A stretch of 64,000 bases of DNA from Aliivibrio sifiae (GCF_002954715.1 NZ_MSCP01000002.1:1435569-1499568); one strand, 5' to 3'. Positions 18,631 to 28,049 are shown, counted from the first letter of the stretch. Numbers and translations: made by a program. The notes: generated by a model not told the origin, from the letters alone.

Positions 18631-19920
18631 ATGACTCAATTTAATACATCGCGCCTTATTGTTCTTTGCTCTGTGTTTATTCTACTGACTGTTGGTGGAT
18701 TTGTTTGGTGGGCGACAACAGCACAACTAAGCTCTGCATCTATCGCAAACGGCTCTTTAATTGTGGAATCACAGCGTAAAAAAATCCAACATCTACAAGG
18801 TGGTTGGGTTAAGGAAATCTATATCACGGAAGGACAACACGTTGAAAAAGGCGACCTTCTCATTGAACTTGCTAACACCAAAGCCGATTCTGATTATTAT
18901 CGATTAATGCTGCGTTCTATTTCTTTAAAAGCCACCATTGAACGACTGCAAGCAGAGTTAACTGATAATGACACGGTGTCATGGAGCGAGGAATATCATA
19001 ATGAAGCCAACAGTGCAGACGTTATGAATATTTTGAATAACCAGACGCTTCAGTTTCAACAGTTTTTATTACGTAACGAGCTGAGAACTAACCAATATAC
19101 TCAAAATAAAGAGCAACTAACGGAGCAAATTCGAGGTTCGAAATCTCAATTAAAATCTATTAAACGTCAGCTTCAACTAGTCAATAAAGAAATCAGCATG
19201 ATGAAGGGCTTAGTTAAAAAGGGATATGTATCTCAAACTAAAATGTTTGAAGTACAGCGTCATCAAGCCAGTATTGAGTCTCAGCGTGAAGAGTTACAAA
19301 CCAAAATAAATGTATCAACCCGACAACTCACGTCACTTAAACAAGATTTTGAAGCCAAAGACATTGAGTTAAAACAATCTCTTTCTTCTCAATCAACACA
19401 ATTAGAAAAAGAATGGTTAGATACAAATCAAGCTTTAAAAACAGCTCTCGATGTTCGCTCTCGAATAAAAGTAAGAAGTGAACACACAGGAACCATTGTC
19501 GGCTTAAATGTCCACAGTATTGGTGGCGTGGTAAACCCGGGTGACATTATTATGGAGATAGTACCAAACAACGAACAGCTCATCGTGCAAGCCATTGTTA
19601 AACCGGAAGACATTGATGTAGTAAGAACCGGACAAACGGCTAAAGTGAGGCTAAATGCTTATAACATCCGAAAAACACCCCCAATTACAGGAACGGTGAT
19701 TTATGTTGCCGCTGACCGGTTAAATAAAAAAGATGAAAAAGAGAACGGTTATTTAGTAAAGGTTCAGCTACTTCAAGAAGAGATAACCAAGCTCTCAAAC
19801 GTAGAGCTTTACCCTGGGATGCCTACTGACGTTTTAATTTTATTAGAAAAACGAACACTTTGGGATTACCTCACTGCGCCTCTGTTTAATTCATATTACA
19901 AAGCATTTCGCGAACAATAA
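18631..19920 (+). CDS. HlyD-family adaptor paired with intact T1SS ABC transporter
   Basis: About 429 residues from the ATG at 18631, which has AAGGA 7 nt upstream (a TTG at 18613 overlapping the ABC gene is less likely). One membrane segment (about 10-30), a lipoyl half (QHLQGGWVKEIYITEGQHVE), a long coiled-coil hairpin (about 95-275), the second lipoyl half (RSEHTGTIVGLNVHSIGG) and a barrel region. It links the ABC transporter just upstream to an outer-membrane channel. None is encoded in this operon, so it must borrow one, perhaps the TolC homologue at 9.4 kb or a genomic TolC. Confidence 0.92.
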   Translation: MTQFNTSRLIVLCSVFILLTVGGFVWWATTAQLSSASIANGSLIVESQRKKIQHLQGGWVKEIYITEGQHVEKGDLLIELANTKADSDYYRLMLRSISLKATIERLQAELTDNDTVSWSEEYHNEANSADVMNILNNQTLQFQQFLLRNELRTNQYTQNKEQLTEQIRGSKSQLKSIKRQLQLVNKEISMMKGLVKKGYVSQTKMFEVQRHQASIESQREELQTKINVSTRQLTSLKQDFEAKDIELKQSLSSQSTQLEKEWLDTNQALKTALDVRSRIKVRSEHTGTIVGLNVHSIGGVVNPGDIIMEIVPNNEQLIVQAIVKPEDIDVVRTGQTAKVRLNAYNIRKTPPITGTVIYVAADRLNKKDEKENGYLVKVQLLQEEITKLSNVELYPGMPTDVLILLEKRTLWDYLTAPLFNSYYKAFREQ

Positions 19921-19929
19921 GGACATATC

Positions 19930-20172
19930 ATGATTTTTTGGCTCAGTTTTTATTTCTTCTTCTTTGCCTTAACTGCTTTTATTGGCTATCGCAAAGGCAA
20001 TTTCATTGCTGGAATTTTGCTTGGGTACGTTCTAGGACCTGTTGGTTTATGTCTTATTTTATTAAGTAAAAACCGCGTTAAATTACCTTGCCCACACTGC
20101 CAAACCTTAATTCATAAGCATTCTTATTTTTGCCCACATTGTGATGCAAAAGTACTGCATACTTTAGTTTGA
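19930..20172 (+). CDS. Small membrane protein with C-terminal zinc ribbon
   Basis: 80 residues. Two hydrophobic segments (about 2-17 and 24-46, the second with a Gly/Leu-rich turn) precede a short zinc ribbon of two knuckles, CPHC and CPHC, spaced about 15 residues apart. The ribbon is likely cytoplasmic. AAGGA lies shortly before the ATG, and the gene starts 10 nt after the adaptor, so it belongs to the second type I secretion operon. I do not recognise a named family; small zinc-ribbon membrane proteins often help assembly or regulation, but no function is shown here. Confidence 0.78.
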   Translation: MIFWLSFYFFFFALTAFIGYRKGNFIAGILLGYVLGPVGLCLILLSKNRVKLPCPHCQTLIHKHSYFCPHCDAKVLHTLV

Positions 20173-20185
20173 TAGAGACCATTTT

Positions 20186-20944
20186 ATGACCAAGCACACC
20201 AAAAAACTTCAAATTTTTCTGATGTTCCTTATCGCCTGTCTGTTTATAAGTGGTATGACTCTACTATCTTTAAGTTCATCGATTAATAATAAGAATGAAA
20301 TGATTCAACGATTAACCGATGAACTCATCGCAGAGCAATTACTATCAAGTTCGTTAACGGATTACGACCAAATAATCATTGAGCTTCAATCAAAGAATGA
20401 CACCCTACATCGAGATTTAAGTATCACCAGCGAAACCTTGGTGGAAAAAAACTTCACCATCAGCCAGCTACAAGAACAGTTAACAACAGAGCGACGTAAG
20501 TTGACCCGTTATAAATCAAGTTACAATAAAAACTTAAAATCACGGTTAGCCAATGAACAAAAGAAATTAAATGCTCAGTTAGAAAAAGATCGCCTCGCCT
20601 TACAATCTCAAGAAAGTGAGCTAGAACAACAACGTGTAGAATTAGAGAAATTAAAAAATACCCCACCACCAGAAAAAACCACCTCCGCAGCCGCTCAAAA
20701 AGCGATTGATGAAGAGCGAGTAGAAGAATTAATGAAAAAATTTAATGCTTACCAAGTTGATTTAAGCGTTGAAAACCAATGCGATAAAGACTACTTATAC
20801 CGTTATAATGAGGCTAAAAGTACCCTGAGCCACATTAGAACTTATTTACAGAAAAACAAGATGGATTCAAATTATTATCATTTTGTGATTGCTAATGACA
20901 CGTCAATTACGGCACAAAACCGTAAACTTTGTTTAGATGATTAG
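20186..20944 (+). CDS. Membrane-anchored coiled-coil protein, function unknown
   Basis: 252 residues. One N-terminal membrane segment (about 10-32) is followed by about 130 residues of strongly predicted coiled coil, rich in Gln, Glu and Leu, a short PPPEK linker, and a C-terminal region with two cysteines (QCDKDYLY and RKLCLDD) that could form a disulfide if periplasmic. It is the last gene of the second type I secretion operon, 14 nt after the zinc-ribbon gene, and is followed by a terminator. A periplasmic brace for the exporter is conceivable. No family was recognised. Confidence 0.75.
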   Translation: MTKHTKKLQIFLMFLIACLFISGMTLLSLSSSINNKNEMIQRLTDELIAEQLLSSSLTDYDQIIIELQSKNDTLHRDLSITSETLVEKNFTISQLQEQLTTERRKLTRYKSSYNKNLKSRLANEQKKLNAQLEKDRLALQSQESELEQQRVELEKLKNTPPPEKTTSAAAQKAIDEERVEELMKKFNAYQVDLSVENQCDKDYLYRYNEAKSTLSHIRTYLQKNKMDSNYYHFVIANDTSITAQNRKLCLDD

Positions 20945-20971
20945 CCATTAAAAACAAATAAAAGAACGACA

Positions 20972-21007
20972 AAAAATGCCGAATATTTCTATTCGGCATT
21001 TTATTTT
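20972..21007. terminator. Bidirectional intrinsic terminator
   Basis: AAAATGCCGAAT pairs with ATTCGGCATTTT around a six-base loop, with A-rich and T-rich flanks on either side. It lies between the converging coiled-coil gene and the RTX gene and can serve both. Confidence 0.88.
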
Positions 21008-21041
21008 AAGGATGTTTTATTTCAGCATCGAAAGTGGCTAT

Positions 21042-24000
21042 TTATGCAATATCATTAGGATCTGCAATCGTGATTTGGTCTTCATCACAATCACTCCATA
21101 TGGTGACTTCATCCCCTGCACTGTTTGCAAACGTATAACCATTTAAGTTACTGGTATCAATATTACTGGCTTCATAAGCGTCTTTTAAGCCACTGTCCAT
21201 CATTGCAGTATTACCCGTGAGCTGCCAGTGAGAACCATCTATATTTAAAGTTTCAACACCTGAACATACAAACTGACCATTAGCTTCTCCTGCGCTGTCA
21301 TTCACCAATATTTTATCTAGCGCTATTTTTAACTCAGTATTTGACGTATTAACAACCACCCCTTCAATCTCTTGATATGCGGTTTGTGTCATATCAATAA
21401 TACTACTGTCTTGACCATCATTGCCTACAACCATGACATCAAAGCCTTCACCGCCACTAAAATGAACGGTTGCCCCATCTGTTGCATCAATATCATCTTG
21501 GTCAAAAACAAGCGTATCATTACCCGCACCAGCGAACAGTTGATCGCTACCAGAACCACCATCAAGAGTATCGTTACCTTCCTGACCAAAGATTAAGTCG
21601 CTGCCAGAGCCACCATCAAATATATCGTTACCAGCACCGCCGTCTAGGTAATCATCATCGTTTCCACCTGACAGTGAATCATTACCTTCACCACCAGACA
21701 GATTATCATCACCTGAACCACCTAATAACGTATCGTCACCAAGATCACCATAGAGAGCATCAGCATTGTTACCGCCAGATAAATTATCATTACCTTCTTG
21801 GCCGTAAAGAATATCCTCACCAGAGCCGCCTTGAAGTGAGTCATTACCATCCTCTCCCCACAGCACATCGTTTCCGCTGTCTCCTTTTAAGGTGTCGTTG
21901 CCCTCGCCACCATAAGCGACATCATCACCAGAGCCGGCTGATATATAGTCATTACCCGAGTTTCCATACAGTTGATCATTGTCATTTTGACCAAACAATC
22001 GGTCATCACCAACGCCACCATCAAGAGTATCTGCCCCTGAGCCACCATACAGTTTATCGTTAGCTTCACCACCAAAGAGCTGATCATTCCCCGATCCTGA
22101 AATCAAGGTGTCATTACCATTATCACCTTGCAGTACATCGTTACCCGCGCCTGATTCAATTCTATCAGCGCCTTCACCACCAGACAGTTGGTTGTCACCT
22201 CCAGAGGTAAATAAAGAATCATTACCGATACCACCGAGTAAAGTGTCATTGCCAGAACCAGAAGTTAAAGTGTCGTTACCTTCTCCGCCATCTAATGTAT
22301 TAATACCCTCTCCAGCGTCAAGCACGTCAGATCCTAACCCACCAACTAGTGCATCATTACCTGAGCCTGATTTAAGATTATCATCACCTTCGCCGCCATC
22401 TAGGGCATTGTTGCCGCTAAGGGCTTCTAAGCGGTCATCACCGGCATCACCATATAAGGAATCATCGCCTGAACCACCATACAAGGCATCATTGTCATTA
22501 TTCCCATGGAGAATATTGTTACCTGATTCTGCATGTAATTCATCTTGACCATCACCACCAGACAAACTGTCATTACCTGCGCCTGCAAAGAGTTTATCTT
22601 CACCCAAACCACCTTCTAAAGTATCACTGCCTTCTCCGCCCGTAAGGACATCATCACCTTCTTGTCCTTGAAGTAAATCAGCCCCTTTACCCCCATCAAG
22701 ATAATCAACACCACTGCCCGCCGCTAACGTATCATTACCTTCGCCACCATATAATGTGTCGTCGCCACTGCCTGATGTTGTGTTGTCTGACCCACTGCCA
22801 CCAAATAAGGTATTTGTACCCTCACCTAAATCAATGGTGTTTGTTCCGGCTTCACCATAAACGATATCATCACCAGAACCGGCGGTAACGGTATCAGCGC
22901 CATCACCCGCAAATAAAACATTGTCGCCTTCGCCACCTTGAATGACATCAGCACCTTCACCGCCATATAAGGTATCGCTTGCAGCACTACCAACTAAGGT
23001 ATCGTCGCCAGAACCACCGTATAATTGATGACTGCCCGTTGCTGCTGCAGTCAGTGTATCGTTGCCACTACCACCAACGAGTGTGTCTTGGCCATCATCG
23101 AGGAGCGTATCATTACCCGCACCGCCATCAAGATAATCGTATCCTTCGCCACCAATAAGATTATCATCACCATCACCACCAAATAGGCTGTCATTACCGA
23201 TACCGCCATCTAGTGCATCGTTTCCTGATCCGCCATCCAGTATGTCATCGCCACTGCCTGCGGTTATGGTATCTGTTCCTGCACCTGCATAAACAGTGTC
23301 ATTGCCTTCACCCGCGATAATAGTATCGGCACCAGAGCCACCATATACCGTGTCGTCTCCAGTACCGGCATCAATTTGGTTTGTTCCTGCATCACCATAA
23401 ATGGTGTCATTACCTTCTCCGGCAATCAAAGTATCGTTACCAGAACCGGCCGTAAGAACATCATCACCTAGACCACCAGTGATATGGTCGTCATTTCCGC
23501 CGCCATGCAATTCGTCATTTTCAGCCGAACCAACCAGTTGATCGTTACCTTGCCCACCAATCAATACACTGCCATTATCACCGGCGTATAAAGTGTCATT
23601 TCCGCCTTCACCAACTAAACGGTTGCTGCCTTCTTCACCATAAACAATATCATCGCCTGAACCGGCATAAACCGCATCATTTCCAGAACCTGCATGAATA
23701 ATATCCGCTGAGCCTCCAGAAAAAATAGCATCATCACCATCGCCAGCTTGAATCGTATCTGCACCTGAGCCAGAGAAAACCTGATCATCACCAGTCCCAC
23801 CAATTATGCTGTTATCCCCATCCCCTGCATACACAGTATCGTGACCAGAACCAGTATCAATGGTATCACTACCCGCATCGGCATAGACCACATCACTTCC
23901 TTCACCCGTAGCGATCTGATTAGCACCAGAACCAGCAAAAATGTAATCATCTCCTGAACCAGAATTAATAATGTCATCCCCTTCATTAGCATGAAGAATA

Positions 24001-25331
24001 TCGTCTCCGGATCCGCCCTCTAAAATATCGGTTCCCTGCCCACCAAAAAGTTGATCGTTCCCTTCGCCACCGATGAGATGGTCATCACCATCATCACCAT
24101 AAAGGCCATCATCGCCTAAACCGCCAATGATCGTATCATCACCTAACTCACCAAATAACAGGTCATTACCCGCATCACCTGACAGTTGATCATTACCGTC
24201 ACCACCAAGTAATAAATCATTATCATCTTGGCCTGAAATTACATCATCACCTGCGCCACCAAGGACAAAGTCATCCCCTGCACCACCTTGAATTACATCG
24301 TTTCCTGCATCACCTTGCAGTTCATCGTTTCCTTCACCGCCATAGAGTTGATCTACACCTGCCCCACCAAGCAATAGGTCATCTCCAGCATCACCATATA
24401 AAACATCATCTCCATCATCACCGATAATGATGTCATTGCCATCACCGCCTTCAATCCGATCATTTCCTAATTCACCAAGAAGAACGTCGTTACCTGCGTT
24501 GCCAAAAAGCGTATCATCCCCATCACTGCCTAATAAGGTGTCGGCTCCATCACCTCCATGAAGTTCATCATCTCCATTACCACCAATCAGAACATCGTCA
24601 CCTTCTCCACCATATAAGCGGTCATCGTTGATATCTCCATCCAAAAAATCATTACCGGCGCCACCAATCAATAAATCAGCCCCTTGCTGTCCAAAAATAA
24701 CATCATCGCCTTCTCCGCCATCAATACGGTCGTCATAGATGTTATGGGCAATAAATTCAACCGATTCAATATCTGTAATTGGAGAGCCTGAGGGATCTTT
24801 CAAAACAAAATTAACAACTTGATCATCAGCAATTTCATTTGCGGTAAAACTAATGTCTATATCGATATTGCCATTTTCATCAACAGGAGCTTGAACGGTT
24901 TTAATGACATTGCCATTTTGATCGGTTAATTCAACAGTAACGGTGGTTAACACCGTGTTTAGGGTAAATTTTGTCGTGATATTACCGATATCATCCACCA
25001 AATAATTACCCAATCGAGCACCATGACTGACTTCTTCAGCAGGAGCATCTTCTTCGTTTGAGGTAAATTGATAGACGGATTGAGAGGTTCCCCAACTGTC
25101 ATTCGTTGAATTGGTTTCAGCATTATCTGATACGTCAGTTACCGATGTTTGTTCAACATCTCCGAAGATAACATCTTGTCCTTCGCCACCAGAAATAACA
25201 TCACTGCCTTCTCCCCCTGCGACGTGATCATTACCTGCTAATCCTTCAACATGATCGCTACCAGATTGTGCATTCACATTATCATCTTCTGATGTACCTA
25301 TGATGGAATCATTATATTTGGTTCCTTCCAT
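21042..25331 (-). CDS. RTX nonapeptide-repeat protein, probable type I secreted matrix protein
   Basis: 1,429 residues. The ATG at 25331 has GAGAGG upstream; an upstream in-frame start would add about 20 residues without a better ribosome site. A short RTX block (about 1-50) is followed by a non-repetitive beta-rich insert (about 55-200). Roughly 1,100 residues of almost unbroken GGxGxDxLx calcium-binding nonapeptides follow (about 205-1320), then a non-RTX C-terminus (about 1320-1429) likely holding the type I signal. No enzymatic, lectin or Ig-like domain is visible. Such repeats fold as calcium-loaded parallel beta rolls outside the cell. The intact type I ABC/adaptor genes lie just beyond the shared terminator. 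Confidence 0.9.
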   Translation of the reverse strand: MEGTKYNDSIIGTSEDDNVNAQSGSDHVEGLAGNDHVAGGEGSDVISGGEGQDVIFGDVEQTSVTDVSDNAETNSTNDSWGTSQSVYQFTSNEEDAPAEEVSHGARLGNYLVDDIGNITTKFTLNTVLTTVTVELTDQNGNVIKTVQAPVDENGNIDIDISFTANEIADDQVVNFVLKDPSGSPITDIESVEFIAHNIYDDRIDGGEGDDVIFGQQGADLLIGGAGNDFLDGDINDDRLYGGEGDDVLIGGNGDDELHGGDGADTLLGSDGDDTLFGNAGNDVLLGELGNDRIEGGDGNDIIIGDDGDDVLYGDAGDDLLLGGAGVDQLYGGEGNDELQGDAGNDVIQGGAGDDFVLGGAGDDVISGQDDNDLLLGGDGNDQLSGDAGNDLLFGELGDDTIIGGLGDDGLYGDDGDDHLIGGEGNDQLFGGQGTDILEGGSGDDILHANEGDDIINSGSGDDYIFAGSGANQIATGEGSDVVYADAGSDTIDTGSGHDTVYAGDGDNSIIGGTGDDQVFSGSGADTIQAGDGDDAIFSGGSADIIHAGSGNDAVYAGSGDDIVYGEEGSNRLVGEGGNDTLYAGDNGSVLIGGQGNDQLVGSAENDELHGGGNDDHITGGLGDDVLTAGSGNDTLIAGEGNDTIYGDAGTNQIDAGTGDDTVYGGSGADTIIAGEGNDTVYAGAGTDTITAGSGDDILDGGSGNDALDGGIGNDSLFGGDGDDNLIGGEGYDYLDGGAGNDTLLDDGQDTLVGGSGNDTLTAAATGSHQLYGGSGDDTLVGSAASDTLYGGEGADVIQGGEGDNVLFAGDGADTVTAGSGDDIVYGEAGTNTIDLGEGTNTLFGGSGSDNTTSGSGDDTLYGGEGNDTLAAGSGVDYLDGGKGADLLQGQEGDDVLTGGEGSDTLEGGLGEDKLFAGAGNDSLSGGDGQDELHAESGNNILHGNNDNDALYGGSGDDSLYGDAGDDRLEALSGNNALDGGEGDDNLKSGSGNDALVGGLGSDVLDAGEGINTLDGGEGNDTLTSGSGNDTLLGGIGNDSLFTSGGDNQLSGGEGADRIESGAGNDVLQGDNGNDTLISGSGNDQLFGGEANDKLYGGSGADTLDGGVGDDRLFGQNDNDQLYGNSGNDYISAGSGDDVAYGGEGNDTLKGDSGNDVLWGEDGNDSLQGGSGEDILYGQEGNDNLSGGNNADALYGDLGDDTLLGGSGDDNLSGGEGNDSLSGGNDDDYLDGGAGNDIFDGGSGSDLIFGQEGNDTLDGGSGSDQLFAGAGNDTLVFDQDDIDATDGATVHFSGGEGFDVMVVGNDGQDSSIIDMTQTAYQEIEGVVVNTSNTELKIALDKILVNDSAGEANGQFVCSGVETLNIDGSHWQLTGNTAMMDSGLKDAYEASNIDTSNLNGYTFANSAGDEVTIWSDCDEDQITIADPNDIA
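21580..24720 (-). repeat. Tandem 27-bp-period repeat encoding RTX nonapeptides
   Basis: The DNA repeats with a 27-bp period because each unit encodes a nine-residue GGxGxDxLx motif. Units are diverged rather than identical, so the array looks old and selected at protein level. On the order of 110-120 units fit the span. Long open frames in other phases of this stretch are by-products of the period. Confidence 0.85.
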
Positions 25332-25411
25332 TTGGACCTCTCTATTATTAATAACAATTACATTAATTAGTAATGAAAAATAAGCGACCATTTAAGTAAT
25401 GGTGTAATACT

Positions 25412-25423
25412 AGAATAGGAACA
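25412..25423 (-). promoter_or_regulatory. -10-like element TGTTCCTATTCT upstream of RTX gene
   Basis: Minus-strand TGTTCCTATTCT lies about 80 nt before the RTX start. A second copy, GGATATCCTATT, lies immediately upstream at 25424-25435. Both share the TCCTAT core of the other leaders. Confidence 0.45.
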
Positions 25424-25465
25424 AATAATAGGATATCCAGAGAGAGATAATAAAAGTTAATAAGT

Positions 25466-26473
25466 TTAAAAGGTGAATGAATAAGACAGAGAAATAGCAC
25501 CATCAATAAATCTCCCCGTTCCTTCAGATCTATCTGATGAATTCCAACGATTTCCTGAATAATTATTATATTGAAGAGTAATAGTTCCCGGATGCCAATC
25601 GAAATAACCAAATCCATAGGTATAATCTGGATTCCATGGTTGTTGTTGATTTTTATCTAAATAATAAAAAGCAGTACCGTTAATATACCAATTTCCAAAA
25701 ATAGAATACTTACACCCGAGCGAAATAGTCTTATGCCCATTTAAATATTCAGAGGTATCTAAATTGAAGTATTCATGAGTATAATTAAAATCGACTTGGC
25801 AACCGATGCTGCCCTCTTCAGTAAACGTAAACCAATCAACCACAGGTTCAACTATCGGGAATTTCCAACCTAAAGACCACGTTCCTTGGTTAAAATTAGT
25901 GACCGACTCTCCCTCATCAGGACTAAACCGGTTTCCTCCATAATTCGCATAAACTAAACTTAACGTGTATGGACGCCAATCACTGTAGCCAAAGACATAA
26001 GTAAAATCTGGGTTCCACGCTTGCTGCTGATCTTGGTCTATATAATAATATGCCGTACCAGAAATAAACCAACTGCCTAAAATACTGTACTTTAAAGAAA
26101 GGGTTACTGTTTGATTGGTATTACTTGGACCAGAGGTAGCATCCGCCGGAATATTCGCTTCAGGAGTTTCAAGCAAGGGGTAGTTGTAGCCTACATTGCC
26201 ACTTAAACCGTGGAAGAATCCTTGCTCATCATTCCATTGTTCAATCGGAAAATAGAATGAGCTTTGCACCCCATTCCAAATATGCTCACCTTCTGAAGGC
26301 TTGTCATCTGGCTCTGCTGTATTTCTTGGAGAAGTAATGTTAGGAGATGTCGGTGCACTTTTATGTTTAGCGCTATTAGATAGATACTCATTTGCTATTG
26401 CCCATGATGAGAAACACACACAAGCAAATAAACTAATGATAATCCTAGTTATTTGTTTTATTGCATTCTTCAT
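25466..26473 (-). CDS. Outer-membrane beta-barrel-like protein with internal duplication
   Basis: About 335 residues from the ATG at 26473 (GGATG about 9 nt upstream), which gives a clean signal peptide with two lysines and cleavage near AIA|NE. A start at 26485 is possible. After a Pro/Ser-rich stretch come alternating aromatic beta strands, and the last residue is Phe, as expected for a BAM substrate. About 140 residues occur twice: KYSILGSWFISGTAYYY near 125 and KYSIFGNWYINGTAFYY near 255, each followed by a WNPD-YT-FGY-DW motif. It lies between the RTX gene and a glycosyltransferase. A role in anchoring or exporting matrix is conceivable; I do not recognise the family. Confidence 0.75.
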   Translation of the reverse strand: MKNAIKQITRIIISLFACVCFSSWAIANEYLSNSAKHKSAPTSPNITSPRNTAEPDDKPSEGEHIWNGVQSSFYFPIEQWNDEQGFFHGLSGNVGYNYPLLETPEANIPADATSGPSNTNQTVTLSLKYSILGSWFISGTAYYYIDQDQQQAWNPDFTYVFGYSDWRPYTLSLVYANYGGNRFSPDEGESVTNFNQGTWSLGWKFPIVEPVVDWFTFTEEGSIGCQVDFNYTHEYFNLDTSEYLNGHKTISLGCKYSIFGNWYINGTAFYYLDKNQQQPWNPDYTYGFGYFDWHPGTITLQYNNYSGNRWNSSDRSEGTGRFIDGAISLSYSFTF

Positions 26474-26600
26474 AAAGGCATTCATCCATCCATAGATAAG
26501 CCACTCAAACTCTAAAAATCCCTTATTTATAAATACAGAATTAAAGAGATAAAATAAACCTCCAAATAAAAAGGAAGTTTACATATTGTCTATCTCTACT

Positions 26601-26612
26601 AACTTAGGATGA
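26601..26612 (-). promoter_or_regulatory. -10-like element TCATCCTAAGTT upstream of beta-barrel gene
   Basis: Minus-strand TCATCCTAAGTT lies about 128 nt before the beta-barrel start. It is close to GTATCCTAAGTT in the GT2 leader at 38311-38322. Confidence 0.42.
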
Positions 26613-26633
26613 AATCATTACAAAAACAAACCT

Positions 26634-27911
26634 CTAAGCCATTGCATGCTCTGTTTTTGACTTTGATTTAGCTTTATCAAACCATTGTTGTAGCGCTTTC
26701 GGAGACATTATTTTAGGATCCCCTAATTGATAATCTTCTACGTTCATCAACTCTGGAGGTAAAACATCGATAATCAACTCAAGATCTTTATACGATTTAA
26801 CCTCTTTATCAAAAATAGCGGCCATTTCGTTACTGTGTGTTGCATTTCTTGCTCTAACCGCCTTCACTAACCCATCTAATAACGTATACCAAGTCGTCAT
26901 TGGCCCTTGCGTGATGGACGCAGATTCTGCCGCCGAATCAATAAACGCAAAAGGCACCGTAGTAATCGATTTATTTTGCTCCATTGCAGCCAGAATCCAA
27001 TCAGTATCAAACGAAAAATCATACACAGTTGGCGCCTTTAAAATATCAACTAACGCACTATGGCTATACAGTTTAAACGCCGCTTGTGTATCTTTAATTC
27101 CTTGACTAAAAATTTGATTACCTATCATTCTTTGCATATGTCGCAATGTTTTAATACCAACTCCCCAACGCTCTTCTTGTTTAACAAGAATGGAGTCTTT
27201 GTGTTTTCTATTACCAAGGATAACCTGAGTATTACCTTCCATATATGGAGAAAGAAGTAAGCCTATTTGACCTAAGTGAACCGAATTATCGGCATCCGTA
27301 TAGACAACACAATCCATGCCATCATCTAATGCTTTTTGACAGCCAAGAATAATCGCCCCTCCCTTTTTTGAATCATCAACATGGTCTAAATTCTTTAATG
27401 GTCCCGTAATTGTAGGAATTGCATCATCTAATCTCATGACATTTACTTGTGAATTTGACTCACTATTCTGTGCAATTCGATGCGCAATACCAAAGCTGTT
27501 ATTAGGGCAACCATCATCAATTGGATACAAATGCCAATGCACATTACTCCCTTGCGTAATCCAATTTAATTGTTCAATTTTAGTCTCTAGTGAATTCTCA
27601 CCATGTGGATTTCTCTTCGATTTTTTATTTAATCGATGATGTTCCCCCCACATTGCAAATACAATACCGACAGTTAACGGGGTCGATATATCCATAATTA
27701 ACCGACGAGATTCAACTAATTTAACCGCCAACTTAAACATCAAAGGAGGGAATTCTAACTCTATGAATTCTTTATATTCAGAAATGGATATCATTGAAAA
27801 TGAATGTAATTTATCTGCCAACAATAATAATTCTTTTTGATCATTCTCACAGGTCAAATCAAATGAATCATTTGAATTAGAAATAATATTTAAAATGGTT
27901 TCTCTGTCCAT
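26634..27911 (-). CDS. GT-A fold glycosyltransferase, GT2-like
   Basis: About 425 residues from the ATG at 27911 (AAGGG 8 nt upstream). An N-terminal helical stretch (about 1-85) precedes a GT-A core with LYPIDDGCP, KKGGAIILG, the metal-binding DADNS motif in VVYTDADNSVHLGQ, an acceptor-loop region RWGVGIKTLRHMQRM and DFSFDTDWILAA. The motifs resemble dolichyl-phosphate-mannose or glucosyl-phosphoglycerate type enzymes. No membrane helix is visible, so it works in the cytoplasm. It lies between matrix genes and a divergent partner-switching operon containing a sugar nucleotidyltransferase that could supply its donor. Substrate unknown. Confidence 0.82.
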   Translation of the reverse strand: MDRETILNIISNSNDSFDLTCENDQKELLLLADKLHSFSMISISEYKEFIELEFPPLMFKLAVKLVESRRLIMDISTPLTVGIVFAMWGEHHRLNKKSKRNPHGENSLETKIEQLNWITQGSNVHWHLYPIDDGCPNNSFGIAHRIAQNSESNSQVNVMRLDDAIPTITGPLKNLDHVDDSKKGGAIILGCQKALDDGMDCVVYTDADNSVHLGQIGLLLSPYMEGNTQVILGNRKHKDSILVKQEERWGVGIKTLRHMQRMIGNQIFSQGIKDTQAAFKLYSHSALVDILKAPTVYDFSFDTDWILAAMEQNKSITTVPFAFIDSAAESASITQGPMTTWYTLLDGLVKAVRARNATHSNEMAAIFDKEVKSYKDLELIIDVLPPELMNVEDYQLGDPKIMSPKALQQWFDKAKSKSKTEHAMA

Positions 27912-27955
27912 AAGTCTACCCTTTTCTTCTTTCAAATTTAATTGCAGTTAGAAAA

Positions 27956-27966
27956 ATGATAGGAAA
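27956..27966 (-). promoter_or_regulatory. -10-like element TTTCCTATCAT upstream of glycosyltransferase
   Basis: Minus-strand TTTCCTATCAT lies 45 nt before the glycosyltransferase ATG, with ACTGGTTTTC about 21 nt before the TCC. It shares the core but deviates at the last bases. Confidence 0.42.
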
Positions 27967-28037
27967 GAGAAGGTAGAAAACCAGTAAATAAAAGCAAAAT
28001 AAAAATTAATATACCCTTCCCTTGAATCCTACGTTTT

Positions 28038-28049
28038 ATATCCTAGGCT
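28038..28049 (+). promoter_or_regulatory. -10-like element ATATCCTAGGCT upstream of partner-switching operon
   Basis: ATATCCTAGGCT lies 58 nt before the phosphatase ATG. A related AATCCTACG occurs 13 nt earlier, and TTGAAT begins 19 nt before the TCC. Confidence 0.48.

Noticed and set aside
21470-22600. Long open frames on the plus strand opposite the RTX gene
   Set aside because: They arise from the 27-bp period of the repeats; their products are low-complexity and lack ribosome sites.
21580-24720. CRISPR array or DNA-level satellite
   Set aside because: The regular period is 27 bp of coding RTX repeat without identical repeats or unique spacers.
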